Below are positions 27,489-36,542 of a stretch of DNA of 64,000 bases, piece by piece. This DNA comes from Serratia silvae. Its GTDB lineage: Bacteria > Pseudomonadota > Gammaproteobacteria > Enterobacterales > Enterobacteriaceae. Position 1 is the first letter of the stretch. Each line of letters begins with the position of its first letter. The notes under the pieces are model-generated. The model worked only from the letters and a program-made list of their open reading frames with translations, was not told the DNA's origin and did not search any database. Location of the stretch: assembly GCF_023282985.1 (NCBI RefSeq), contig NZ_JAGQDC010000004.1, forward strand, positions 186,001-250,000, read 5' to 3'. The position numbers were made by a program, and so were the translations under genes.

Positions 27489-28205
27489 ATGTCAAATAGT
27501 GTACAGGACTGGGCAAGAAACACGTCGGGAACACCGTTGTACGCCGTCTTGGCCAATACCAACGGTGCGCAAGGTATCAAGGCCTATTACCGGGAGGATG
27601 GAAGCCGCACGCCGTACGGGCTTTATGCCAATACGCCGTATGCCAACTGGTTCGAGGTGATGCCGGTGCTGGTGCCGCTCACTGATGGCAGCCCGTTCCT
27701 GCGTTGGGTGGCAGAAACGCCCCTGCGCAACTGGGGCTGGTTGGCGCGTTCACCGTTGCCGCAGGCGGCCCTGGCTGCCCACCTTGCCGGTTTGACTCAG
27801 GTGATCATGCCTGGGGGTAAAGCGGTGTTTTTCCGCTACTGGGATGGACGTTTTCTGCCAGCACACCTGCGTTATATGGGGGAGCACTGGATAGATGTTC
27901 TGCCGGTGTTCTCGGATTACTGGATAAACGACGAAGTGTTTACCTGCCCGGTAGATCCCACGGCGCAAGCCCAAGTTAGCCCCTGGTGGCAGGTGCCGCA
28001 ACGTCTGATTGACCAACTTCTGAAAACGGATCCTGGGCCGGTGATTGCCCAGGCATTACAGCAATTGCAGGAAACCCGTGCCGATCTCTATGGGCGTTTT
28101 TCCCCTGCCTTGCTGGAGATGAAGATCCGCCATTTACTGGTGCAAAGCCATGGACAGCGTGAAGGGCTGATGGCTCGCATCGTCACCACATTGGAGAGTG
28201 AGTGA
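27489..28205 (+). CDS. DUF4123 T6SS effector adaptor (Tap/TEC-type)
   Basis: A 238-residue DUF4123-type protein. The pattern PLYAVLANTNGAQG at the N-terminus, LGWLARS-like NWGWLARSPL, and KAVFFRYWDGRFLPAHL near residue 115 are the usual conserved stretches. These adaptors load a cognate effector onto VgrG or PAAR and are encoded beside that effector. ATG at 27489 is preferred over 27483 because AAGGAG would be too close to the first ATG. The downstream Rhs or the unknown 376-residue protein is the likely client. Confidence 0.85.
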   Translation: MSNSVQDWARNTSGTPLYAVLANTNGAQGIKAYYREDGSRTPYGLYANTPYANWFEVMPVLVPLTDGSPFLRWVAETPLRNWGWLARSPLPQAALAAHLAGLTQVIMPGGKAVFFRYWDGRFLPAHLRYMGEHWIDVLPVFSDYWINDEVFTCPVDPTAQAQVSPWWQVPQRLIDQLLKTDPGPVIAQALQQLQETRADLYGRFSPALLEMKIRHLLVQSHGQREGLMARIVTTLESE

Positions 28206-29335
28206 TGAGTTATTATGGGTATGGCAACAACTCGACGACGTATACCAGCAGCGCATACGGGAATTACAACAAACGGGTGACGATCCCTGCTGACCCCCTA
28301 ACCCCTGAAACACGTTATCAACAGGTCGTCAGCAGCTTTAAAAATTGCCTGAAACGCTACCACGATACGACAGATTTTCCGCTGTTAGGCAGCTTGCTGT
28401 TGATGGATCAAGAAGTGAAGGTCGGGGACTTTGTCATGGCCACCAAGCGGATAGACGATGAAAAGTTTAACGGCATCATGCAGTGCACCCTTAATCAACC
28501 CATTACCCTGACACACGCCTTTGAAGCCAAGGGGTATATCCCAATCGCGGGTTCGCCCTTCAAGATCATCAAACGTAAGAAAAAGACCCCGGAACAGTTT
28601 CAGCAGATAGCCTACATGAGTGTCAACCAGGCGTACGGGCCTTACTACAACAACATGGCGTCCTCGGACTTTGAGGACATCACGGTGCTGGATGGCCTGG
28701 CCTTTGATGACAACGGGATGGCCACCATCGAACTGCCCGAGTGCGACGATGCCTACACCTATCACGTTGTTATCAACGCCCAGGCCAGCAGTGAAAGTAA
28801 CCTCCAGCGGCTGGATGAATCCTACAGCGAGTTGATCGTCAAGTGTACCAACCTGCTGGAAACCCAGTGGAAAACACACCAGCAGGCAGCCTGGAAGGAT
28901 TTTACAGACAGAGGCTCTCACGTGGACTTTACCCAGGCGTTCAAAGCGTTTTTTGCCGGGTTACGCGACAAAATCCTCGAACTGTACGAGACAGCCAAAA
29001 AGATCGTGCAATGGGTCACCAGCGAGAACCTGGATGCCATGCTGGCTTATATCGGCGAAAAGGGGGTGGCGAAAATGGAAGAGATGTATAAAACCGGCAG
29101 ACAAGAGATTGCCAATACGTTGGTGATCCTCTCCGATGAGGTGCTGATGTTTATCTGTGCCCACGCCTTGTACAGCTACTTTTGCCTACTGACACCGCAA
29201 CAGATCGCCGATTTTGCCGGGGGCGCGGCAGGCGAGTTGGTCGTGATGCTGTTGCTCTACATCGTGCTACCGGGCCCCGTAGCCAAATTAGCCCTGGACG
29301 GGTTGGATTTCGTAGCCGGTATGATCCCGGCCTGA
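28205..29335 (+). CDS. Unknown Rhs-associated protein between DUF4123 adaptor and Rhs
   Basis: A 376-residue protein I do not recognise. The N-terminus is Tyr/Asn/Ser-rich (YYGYGNNSTTYTSSAYGNYN). The middle is a mixed alpha/beta region with several Tyr and Asp. Residues 205-300 look helical and charged (possible coiled coil). The last 70 residues hold two hydrophobic segments (VLMFICAHALYSYFCLL; AAGELVVMLLLYIVLPGPVAKLAL). The start overlaps the adaptor's stop (TGATG) and its stop lies 17 bases before rhs. It may be an effector delivered by the adaptor or a chaperone/partner of Rhs. No enzymatic motif is evident. Confidence 0.6.
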   Translation: MSYYGYGNNSTTYTSSAYGNYNKRVTIPADPLTPETRYQQVVSSFKNCLKRYHDTTDFPLLGSLLLMDQEVKVGDFVMATKRIDDEKFNGIMQCTLNQPITLTHAFEAKGYIPIAGSPFKIIKRKKKTPEQFQQIAYMSVNQAYGPYYNNMASSDFEDITVLDGLAFDDNGMATIELPECDDAYTYHVVINAQASSESNLQRLDESYSELIVKCTNLLETQWKTHQQAAWKDFTDRGSHVDFTQAFKAFFAGLRDKILELYETAKKIVQWVTSENLDAMLAYIGEKGVAKMEEMYKTGRQEIANTLVILSDEVLMFICAHALYSYFCLLTPQQIADFAGGAAGELVVMLLLYIVLPGPVAKLALDGLDFVAGMIPA

Positions 29336-29351
29336 TAATCAAGGAGAGTCA

Positions 29352-32300
29352 ATGAAACCGTTGTTTCGTGCCAATGCCGGTGCAGGGAAAGCGATCATGG
29401 GGGGAATTAAAGACATCATTTCCCTGATCAATGAACACATCCCTCATTATTTAACCAAGAAGCCTATTCGGGCAGGGGCTGTTCCGTTAAATACCCAAAA
29501 AACTGCGAATATCAACTCCGCTGGCTTAGGTAAGAGCCTGGAAAATCAGAGTAGTCTACCCACTGGGTCCAATAACCTGCATGAAATCAAGATTGAATCG
29601 CCGGTCACCCAGGCCAACAGCAGTGGTCACAATCCGCAGGGCAAGGCGACGCCAAGAAGCGAGCACGCGGATATGGACGGCGATCCGGTGTCGTTGTGTA
29701 CGGGCGAAGAACTTTTGACAATCGTCGAAGGCAGCCTGCCGGGGCTGTTGCCGTTCACCTGGCAGCGTTTTTATCGCACCAGCGCCTGTGAGGGGGATCT
29801 GGGTTTGGGGTACGGCTGGAGCCATAGCCTTTCCCATCGCCTGCATTTTACCGACGACACCATTGTCTGGCATAACGATGAAAACCAGCGGACCGCCTTC
29901 CCCTATCCGAATGCCGAACACCCTATCCTGACCAATGTGCTCGGGGGCGCGGTGCTGGCCCTAGGTAGCCACGAGAACGAATACAGCCTCACCTTTGGCG
30001 GTGGCGCAGGGGTGTATACCTTTGTGCGTGAGGGAGAATGGGGGCGGTTGACCGCACTCAGCGACAAATATCACCACCGTCTGCAACTGGAATACGATCG
30101 CCAGCAGCGCCTGATCCACCTACAGCATGCGCAGGGCCGGTTGTTGTTCCAGTACACGGATGACGACTCGGCGCACATCGCGCAGGTCCATTTGCAGGCA
30201 CTGATCCGTGAAGAGGCCTATCGTGATGCGGCCTGGGTGACGCAGCAAGTGCTGGCACATTACACCTACAACGCGGCCGGGCAACTGGTCAGCGCCCTGA
30301 ACGCCTGTGGGGAGCAAGAGCACTACCAGTACGATGAAGTCCATGTCATCACACAGCGCCAGTTGGCGGGCGGGGCCTGTTTTAACTGGACCTGGGAAGG
30401 CGTGGGGCCAGCATCACGCTGTATCCGCCAGGATGGTAATTTCGCCCAGTTAGATACCCATTACCTGTGGGACGATAACCAGCGGCAGGTGACGCTACGG
30501 CGCTGCGACGGCAGCCAAGAGGTCTATCAATACGATCGCCAGGCCCGACTGATTTTCCGGCAGGCGGCGAACGGAGCAGAAACCCGCCATACGTACAACG
30601 AAGAGGGGTTACGCGTCAGCACCACCGATGCGTTGGGCCAGCAGACCCGTTATTTTTATGACGACACGGGTAACCTGGTGCTCGAACTGAGCCCGGATGG
30701 GAGCATGACACGCTACACCTATCTGGACGGTCAGCTCAAGCGGGTGGCCAAGGGCAGTGGTCGCCTGGAGCAAGTGTGGCTCAACAGCATTAATGAACAT
30801 GGGGATATCTACGCGGCGCGCTCACCTGGGGAGCAGGTGACCGAGTACGACTATTTCCCGGACGGGCAGATGCGCGCCGTTACCCATCCTGACGGGGTGA
30901 CACAAACGTATCGTTGGGATAACGTAGGGCGTTTACTGGAGAGTACCACCAGTGGCGGTAGCGTGCGCCGTTACCGTTATACCCCTCTTGGCACCCAGCC
31001 GATCGCCGTCACCGATGAAGCAGGTAATACCACCCATTTTGTCTGGGATGCGTTGGAGCGGTTGCTGGAGCAAACCACGCCGGACGGCCGCACCCAGCAA
31101 TACCGTTACAATGCCTATGGCAAGGTGACCGAATCGCGCGATCCGGCCGGTTTGGTGACCCGCTACGAGTACGCCGCCCCCCTGCATCTGCTGACGCGCA
31201 AGATCCTGCCAGATGGCAGTGCGCTGGAGTATCGTTACGACAACACGCACCTGCAGGTCAGTGAGATCCTCAACCCGAAAGGGGAAAGTTACCGCCTGGC
31301 TTACACGGCGACGGGGCTGCTGAGTGAAGAGATCGGGTTTGACGGGGTTAAAACCGCGTATGCGTACGATCTGAACGACAGGCTGATTGAAAAGCAAGAG
31401 TACGGCAATCAGCCAGATGCGGAGCCACTGGTCACCACCTACCAGCGCGACTGGCAGGGAAAACTGCTGCGTAAGACCCTGCCGGATGGGCAGGTAGAGC
31501 AGTACGACTATGATGCACTGGGGCGGTTAATTGCCGTCAATGACGGGCAGACGCCGCTGGCCTGGGAATACGACATCGCCAATCGCCTGGTAGCAGAGCA
31601 TCAAGGGTGGGCAACGCAACGTTATCAGTACGATCCACATAGCGGGTTACTGAAAGGCAGCCGACTGCCGGACGGCCAACAGTTGAACTACCACTATCAA
31701 CATGGCCGGGTGCAGGGGATCACGCTGAATGAACAGCCGCTGCTGGCGTTCAGCCACGACAACGCCGGGCGCGAGCAGGAGCGGCGGCAGGGCAACGGGC
31801 TGGTCAACCGCTACCAGTACGATAGCCTTGGGCGTAGGGTGGAGCATCGCTTGCAGGGGCCCGGCGAGATGGGGCTACAGCCACTGTGGGAGCAGCATTA
31901 CCGTTACCAGGCACAGGGTGAACTGGCGAGCATCACGGGCAATGCCCCACGGGAATACGGCTATGATGCACGGGGGCAGTTACTGAGTGCCCAATTCCCC
32001 GGCAGCCACACGGCGGTAGATCGGCACAGCGTGGCAGGGGAAAGCTTCCTGTACGACGGGGCCGGTAACCGGGTCAGTGAACATGGCGAGGGGGACAACG
32101 CCCCTGGCAACCGGCTGGCGTTTTTTGGTGACAGGCACTTCGAGTACGATCGCTTTGGTAACCTGGCGGTAGAGCGGCGCGGCAAGGCCCACAAATTGGT
32201 GACCACCTTTGCCTATGATTGTCGGCACCGGCTGATAAAGCGGACCGATCCGCACGGGCGCGTGAGCACCTACACCTATGATGCGTTTAACCGCCGGACC

Positions 32301-33248
32301 AGTAAAACAGTAGAGGGCCAGACCACAGAATACCTGTGGCAGGGCAATAAGCTGATTGCGGAAACGGACAATCAACACCACTGGCAGACGTTTTTGTATG
32401 AGCCGGGCAGCCACCGGCCAATGGCGACGATAGTAGGTTCAGCACGGGTGAACAGCCCGAAGGTCAGGACCTATTGGTACCAAAATGACCACCTTGGTAC
32501 GCCGCACAGCCTGACGGACAACGAGGGCAACACCGTATGGCGGGGGCAGTACAGCGCCTATGGGCAACTGACGGAGGAATGGACGCCACCGGATGATCCG
32601 TATGAACACCCACAACCTAAGGTGAACAACCCACTGCGTTTTCAGGGGCAGTACGAAGATGCGGAAAGCGGGCTGTATTACAACCTGAACCGGTATTATG
32701 ATCCGGGTGTTGGGCGGTATTTGACGGCGGATCCGGTAAAACTCGATGGTGGGCTGAACTCTTATCAGTATGTTGATGGGAACCCGGTTGGCTGGGTAGA
32801 TCCACTAGGGCTTAAAGGAATGCCGGGGTCGGATAGCAAACCTACAGGGGATAGAAACCCTGAACCAAAAACATCACCTGATCGAGGATTACCACCGCTA
32901 CCAACAAATTATTCGCCACTAGATTGGGATGCCGTTGTTCCCAAGAAAGGAGCGTATGCCGGTCAAGTGAGAACAGATCATGTGAGATTGCATAATATTG
33001 ATAATCCTGCAAAACCTAATCATGGCGTTTTCTATGGCGATGGTGTTGATGTAACTAACCAAGCGTGGGAACAGGCCGCAAGAACAGGTGTTACTCCTGA
33101 CTCTACCGGTACACTTAAAGTAAAAATGGATAAGCTGACAGGCCGTGCAGGAGGGATGGCTGCGGATACAGGAGAGCTGTTTTATTCTATAGAGATAAAA
33201 TTAGTACCTGGAACAAACAAAATTATTACGTCATATCCAGCTAATTAA
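29352..33248 (+). CDS. rhs: Rhs-family polymorphic toxin
   Basis: A 1298-residue Rhs protein. After a variable N-terminus (1-105) comes the DMDGDPVSLCTGEELL region that starts the DUF6531 domain, then many YD repeats (for example YRYNAYGKVTESRDPAG), then the core end YDPGVGRYLTADPVKLDGGLNSYQYVDGNPVGWVDPLGL read in pieces (residues 1115-1150), where self-cleavage normally occurs. The 143-residue tip contains NHGVFYGDGVDV (about residue 1221) and ends KIITSYPAN, a pattern seen in BECR-fold ribonuclease toxins; I treat that as plausible, not proven. No N-terminal PAAR, so loading probably needs the DUF4123 adaptor and VgrG. AAGGAG precedes the ATG. The tip is AT-rich relative to the core. Confidence 0.92.
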   Translation: MKPLFRANAGAGKAIMGGIKDIISLINEHIPHYLTKKPIRAGAVPLNTQKTANINSAGLGKSLENQSSLPTGSNNLHEIKIESPVTQANSSGHNPQGKATPRSEHADMDGDPVSLCTGEELLTIVEGSLPGLLPFTWQRFYRTSACEGDLGLGYGWSHSLSHRLHFTDDTIVWHNDENQRTAFPYPNAEHPILTNVLGGAVLALGSHENEYSLTFGGGAGVYTFVREGEWGRLTALSDKYHHRLQLEYDRQQRLIHLQHAQGRLLFQYTDDDSAHIAQVHLQALIREEAYRDAAWVTQQVLAHYTYNAAGQLVSALNACGEQEHYQYDEVHVITQRQLAGGACFNWTWEGVGPASRCIRQDGNFAQLDTHYLWDDNQRQVTLRRCDGSQEVYQYDRQARLIFRQAANGAETRHTYNEEGLRVSTTDALGQQTRYFYDDTGNLVLELSPDGSMTRYTYLDGQLKRVAKGSGRLEQVWLNSINEHGDIYAARSPGEQVTEYDYFPDGQMRAVTHPDGVTQTYRWDNVGRLLESTTSGGSVRRYRYTPLGTQPIAVTDEAGNTTHFVWDALERLLEQTTPDGRTQQYRYNAYGKVTESRDPAGLVTRYEYAAPLHLLTRKILPDGSALEYRYDNTHLQVSEILNPKGESYRLAYTATGLLSEEIGFDGVKTAYAYDLNDRLIEKQEYGNQPDAEPLVTTYQRDWQGKLLRKTLPDGQVEQYDYDALGRLIAVNDGQTPLAWEYDIANRLVAEHQGWATQRYQYDPHSGLLKGSRLPDGQQLNYHYQHGRVQGITLNEQPLLAFSHDNAGREQERRQGNGLVNRYQYDSLGRRVEHRLQGPGEMGLQPLWEQHYRYQAQGELASITGNAPREYGYDARGQLLSAQFPGSHTAVDRHSVAGESFLYDGAGNRVSEHGEGDNAPGNRLAFFGDRHFEYDRFGNLAVERRGKAHKLVTTFAYDCRHRLIKRTDPHGRVSTYTYDAFNRRTSKTVEGQTTEYLWQGNKLIAETDNQHHWQTFLYEPGSHRPMATIVGSARVNSPKVRTYWYQNDHLGTPHSLTDNEGNTVWRGQYSAYGQLTEEWTPPDDPYEHPQPKVNNPLRFQGQYEDAESGLYYNLNRYYDPGVGRYLTADPVKLDGGLNSYQYVDGNPVGWVDPLGLKGMPGSDSKPTGDRNPEPKTSPDRGLPPLPTNYSPLDWDAVVPKKGAYAGQVRTDHVRLHNIDNPAKPNHGVFYGDGVDVTNQAWEQAARTGVTPDSTGTLKVKMDKLTGRAGGMAADTGELFYSIEIKLVPGTNKIITSYPAN

Positions 33249-33262
33249 TAAGGATACAACAC

Positions 33263-33520
33263 ATGAGTATGTTTTTTTATAAAGAATGCCCAGCTTGTCA
33301 TCAAGGTCGCCTATTTATTTTCAAAGATACAACTAACAATAGGTTATACCTACATTGTGAAGAGTGTGAAATGGGGTGGTTGACCCCTGATGATGCTGAT
33401 AAAAACGTCAATAATTTCTTGACGTTACTCGCCGATTTTGAAGCTGTCGAAGCGACAGATGACGACCTGATACGTTTTAAATGGAATAACTACCATTTCA
33501 ATAAAATAGCAGCAATCTAA
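33263..33520 (+). CDS. Probable immunity protein to the Rhs tip
   Basis: An 85-residue protein 14 bases after rhs, with AAGGA before its ATG. It has two CxxC pairs, CPACHQG (residue 9) and CEECEMG (about 32), which could hold one Zn ion, and an acidic C-terminal half. Position directly behind the toxin tip and similar AT-rich composition mark it as the cognate immunity protein. I do not recognise the family. Confidence 0.7.
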   Translation: MSMFFYKECPACHQGRLFIFKDTTNNRLYLHCEECEMGWLTPDDADKNVNNFLTLLADFEAVEATDDDLIRFKWNNYHFNKIAAI

Positions 33521-33537
33521 CCATGCGGTGACTGCCG

Positions 33538-33700
33538 CCACTGTGGGAGCAGCATTACCGTTACCAGGCACAGGGAGAGCTGGCGAGCATCACGGGCAAT
33601 GCCCCAAGGGAATACGGCTATGATGCGCGGGGGCAGTTACTGAGTGCACAATTCCCCGACAGCCACACGGCGGTAGATCGGCACAGCGTGGCAGGGGAAA
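33538..33700 (+). pseudogene. Rhs core fragment (163 bp duplicate)
   Basis: A 163-base stretch that repeats positions 31881-32043 of the upstream rhs gene with a few substitutions and no indels. It lacks a start and has no in-frame continuation, so it is a remnant of a second rhs copy. Its right edge abuts an insertion sequence remnant. Confidence 0.9.
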
Positions 33701-34045
33701 ACTGATCCCGCCGCGAGCCGGCGCAAGTTACTGGCCAACGGAGTACACGGACAGAAATCAGGCGGTAGCAAGGCAGCGGCTTACAGGGAGTAATGCCTAT
33801 TGGAAATGGAACACGGCTTACAACCAGCGGTCGGTGGCCGAAACGGCGATGTACCGAGTCAAACAACTGTTAGGCGGGTACCTTACGCTGCGTGACTATG
33901 ATGCGCAGGTCGGTGAGGCTATGGCGATGATCCGTGCATTGAACAAGATGACGCTCGCGGGTATGCCAAAAAGTGTGCGCGTTGCCTGAGGTATATGCAC
34001 ATTCAAGGGGTTCTTTTGTCCAAATCTGATTTATTCAACAAAGCC
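33701..34045 (+). mobile_element. IS5-family (IS903-like) 3' remnant with right inverted repeat
   Basis: The frame ending at 33989 encodes the C-terminal part of an IS903-type DDE transposase: LTGSNAYWKWNTAYNQRS, VAETAMYRVKQLLGGYL, LRDYDAQV, ending MPKSVRVA. About 40 bases further, GATTTATTCAACAAAGCC at 34028-34045 is the reverse complement of the IS903 terminal repeat GGCTTTGTTGAATAAATC. The left part of the element and the left repeat are missing; the transposase fragment is fused to the Rhs core fragment. It cannot be active by itself. Confidence 0.88.
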
Positions 34046-34321
34046 GCCTGAAACTATAAATGCCTCACTGCGGCAGCGTCCAATGGATTTGACAGATCAA
34101 TAACTGCGTATTGATCGGCAGAAACGATCGTGACATACCCACTGTAGTTCATAGCTAGGTTCATTGGGTGTTGATGGCAGTATTCCCTTATAAGCGGTAG
34201 AACATGCAGTTGCACTAGTTAGTTGGGATAAGTTACATTAAGTACATATTAATTTTAGTGTATCTTTTAATTAATATACGCATGCTAATTATTATAATTA
34301 CAATAATGACCGAGGGATATT
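34046..34321. other. AT-rich intergenic stretch
   Basis: Between the IS right end and the next gene. No ORF or hairpin of note; the last 100 bases are very AT-rich and presumably hold the promoter of the 333-residue membrane protein gene. Confidence 0.4.
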
Positions 34322-35323
34322 ATGGATTTTAATTTTGAAATGATTTCAAATTTGTTACTCAGTAACATAGGGTCGATATTTATAGCATTGACTTTGCTTA
34401 TTTCGATTAGGGCTATTGGGAAGGGTAATTTTTTCTTTAAAGATAGTGAGGCTGATTCTAACCAGCGTGAGATTAATGAATTAAAGAATAAAGTCAATGA
34501 GTTAACCATTGCTATTAATGGTGATGCTGAGTTAGTTGGTGTGATAGGGACTATTGATAAAGTCAAATCAGAATTAAGGAAAATAAATACAATTAACTTA
34601 AGTGATGACTTAAAAGATAAAGTTGAAAGTGTTATATCTGAAATGTCGAAAGAGTTACTACATGAAAAAATTAGCAACTCTGATTTTATACAATCAGATG
34701 TAAGTGCTGAATTTGAAAGCATGGTTAGGAACGAAATATTAAAAGCAACAAATAACAAAGATATGATAGGTAGAATAAGCTCAGATATAGATGATGGGAT
34801 TAATCTGAGTGCGAAAAAAGACTATGAGTATTTACTTGATGATGAATATAAAAACTCAATAAAACTAAAGGCAATACTGGTTAATTTATTTGTTTTTGTA
34901 AATATAGCCATGTTGTTGCTAGTTATCGTTTTTACTTATGTTGTAATAGGGGGCAGTCAACAAAACCCTAACTTTTCATTTCCAACTCAATTAGCACTAA
35001 CTATGTCAGGCCTTTATATCAGCTTTGCTGCATTTGTAATTTATGTCATTAAGTTTGCTAATTCTAGAACATTGACCATACTAGCGTTGAGAGAGGACTG
35101 GTCAAAACAAAACCTTCTCACGAACCTTATTAATACAATAAAATTAAAAGAGACTTTAAACGAAAATGATGTTGCACTTATTAAGTCAATCATGACAAAT
35201 AGAGCTCAGAGAGAGCAAAAAACAAAACATCCCTATGAGATTTTCCTACAGGGTGTTTCAGGTTCAAACATTCAATTTAAGGGAGGAAGGCTTCAAGTAG
35301 GAAGGAATAATGATAATCAGTAG
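34322..35323 (+). CDS. Unknown membrane protein with coiled coil
   Basis: A 333-residue protein of no family I recognise. A hydrophobic N-terminal helix (residues 8-30) is followed by a charged, heptad-like helical stretch (about 40-130), a linker, then two membrane segments (about 183-210 and 224-247), and a roughly 85-residue soluble tail ending in a basic and glycine-rich sequence (NIQFKGGRLQVGR). AGGGA precedes the ATG. Strongly AT-rich, unlike the flanking T6SS genes, so recently acquired. It stands alone between the IS remnant and the P4-type satellite, in a position where accessory defence or abortive-infection genes are common; function unknown. Confidence 0.75.
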   Translation: MDFNFEMISNLLLSNIGSIFIALTLLISIRAIGKGNFFFKDSEADSNQREINELKNKVNELTIAINGDAELVGVIGTIDKVKSELRKINTINLSDDLKDKVESVISEMSKELLHEKISNSDFIQSDVSAEFESMVRNEILKATNNKDMIGRISSDIDDGINLSAKKDYEYLLDDEYKNSIKLKAILVNLFVFVNIAMLLLVIVFTYVVIGGSQQNPNFSFPTQLALTMSGLYISFAAFVIYVIKFANSRTLTILALREDWSKQNLLTNLINTIKLKETLNENDVALIKSIMTNRAQREQKTKHPYEIFLQGVSGSNIQFKGGRLQVGRNNDNQ

Positions 35324-35360
35324 CAGTGATTATTTATGCTGATAGCCATTCTTAATTACT

Positions 35361-35388
35361 GGAGAAACTAAGCTCTTTTAGCTTCTCC
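35361..35388 (+). terminator. Hairpin after the 333-residue membrane protein gene
   Basis: GGAGAA-A-CTAA / TTAG-C-TTCTCC, an 11-bp stem with one mismatch. Few Ts follow, so strength is uncertain. Confidence 0.5.
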
Positions 35389-35397
35389 AGGGTCTAT

Positions 35398-35544
35398 TTA
35401 TGAAAAGTCACACTTCGGCAGCCAATCGGCCTCGCAATCCTCACTCAGTACCAGGTTAGTCTGTATCCCCTGGTTGGTCTTGCGCTTAAGTAAGGTGATC
35501 TCATATTCGCGCAAGGTCTGCGGGATTATGTGAATATTTTTCAT
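35398..35544 (-). CDS. Short unknown ORF (48 aa) at the satellite edge
   Basis: A 48-residue open frame starting MKNIHIIPQTLREYEITLLK and ending WLPKCDFS. Composition and GC content are more gene-like than the surrounding AT-rich DNA. No clear ribosome-binding site upstream. It could be a small satellite gene or the remnant of a longer one. No family assigned. Confidence 0.35.
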   Translation of the reverse strand: MKNIHIIPQTLREYEITLLKRKTNQGIQTNLVLSEDCEADWLPKCDFS

Positions 35545-35749
35545 GATGGCAACAAGGGCTTGTTGTGTGGTGGATTACGCAATTGACTGAAAAATATACA
35601 CATTATGTGATTAATAGTGATAAGGGGTGAGGAAGGGGAGAAGGAATTCAATCTTAAATAAATAGTGGTAAATCAATAATAATTAATAGGTAAAAGCATT
35701 TAAAAAGACGATAAAGAGGCTAGCCAGGGAAAAGGTCAATTTTGGGCAG

Positions 35750-35854
35750 GGTGAACAGTAGTGAACAGTGAGTGATGAGTTTTACAGTAACTGTTCACTA
35801 CTTTACTTACTGATTTAACTCTATTTTTTATTAAAGTGAACAGTAGTGAATAGT
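35750..35854. promoter_or_regulatory. P4 alpha-type iteron cluster (ori/crr-like)
   Basis: Decamers of the type GGTGAACAGT, the sequence recognised by phage P4 alpha protein at its ori and crr, occur at 35750-35759, 35760-35769, 35790-35799 (reverse), 35835-35844 and, with one change, 35845-35854. They sit in AT-rich DNA, as in a replication origin. No alpha gene is present in the window, so replication would need a protein supplied in trans. Confidence 0.78.
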
Positions 35855-35999
35855 TTATATAAAAACTAAAATCTTGGTGATGGTTTTCTGGGCAATTTCA
35901 CGGGGTGTTGTCCTGCCGGTGATCCAACGGGGATTGATAGCGATGTTGTGCGGTTATCAACAGAATGGCGACACATTGACGAACACCGGAGACACCACA

Positions 36000-36542
36000 A
36001 TGAGTACCACGCTACCCAAGTCCATCACCCAAAAGCTGCAAGCGCAGCACCACAGCCGGATCTCCAAGCGGGAACTGACCAAAGAGTTTGACGGCCTGAT
36101 TGAAGAAATGGAGGTGGATAAAATGTACCTCCACCTTTGCTGTGGAACGACGGCCCCCAAGCTGGTCGACGCGCACCGAGAGGCTTTGAACGCCTTTGCC
36201 GAGCACGCAATGAGCCAGGCCGTCGACGCCCTGGGGAAAGCGCTCTTGAGCGCCGATGTTATCAATGCCTGCTCATTGGCAAAGAAAGCCTACAGTGTTT
36301 ACCACGATAACCCGATGAGAGTGATTGAACAGAGCGTATTGGGGGCGCTGACTGCGCATGTTATTACGGCTACGGCGCAAAAGAATATTGAGCACCCGGT
36401 GCTGAGCGATATCGGTCTGACACAGCCTGAGGAAACGGGGGTATTACCGGCGCTGCGCGACAGCCCAGTCAAACGCTGGCAGTTGGCAACGGAAATAGCG
36501 GAAAAACGCAAGAAATTTAAGGAACGGGGGATTAAATCATGA
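36000..36542 (+). CDS. P4 Psu-like (polarity suppression/decoration) protein
   Basis: A 180-residue protein. The segments HREALNAFAEHAMSQAVDALGKALLS and LSDIGLTQPEETGVL, taken in pieces, resemble the corresponding parts of P4 Psu (AIQRATDALREALLSW; ILTTIGFRPD). Psu decorates the satellite capsid and inhibits Rho. The start at 36000 has GGAG 9 bases upstream and gives a length near that of P4 Psu (190); the in-frame start at 35874 would add an unlikely 42-residue leader. It overlaps the ogr/delta gene by 4 bases. Similarity is weak by eye. Confidence 0.55.
   Translation: MSTTLPKSITQKLQAQHHSRISKRELTKEFDGLIEEMEVDKMYLHLCCGTTAPKLVDAHREALNAFAEHAMSQAVDALGKALLSADVINACSLAKKAYSVYHDNPMRVIEQSVLGALTAHVITATAQKNIEHPVLSDIGLTQPEETGVLPALRDSPVKRWQLATEIAEKRKKFKERGIKS

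Noticed and set aside
35874-35999. N-terminal extension of the Psu-like protein
   Set aside because: The ATG at 36000 has a better ribosome site and gives the expected family length; the extension includes AT-rich control DNA.
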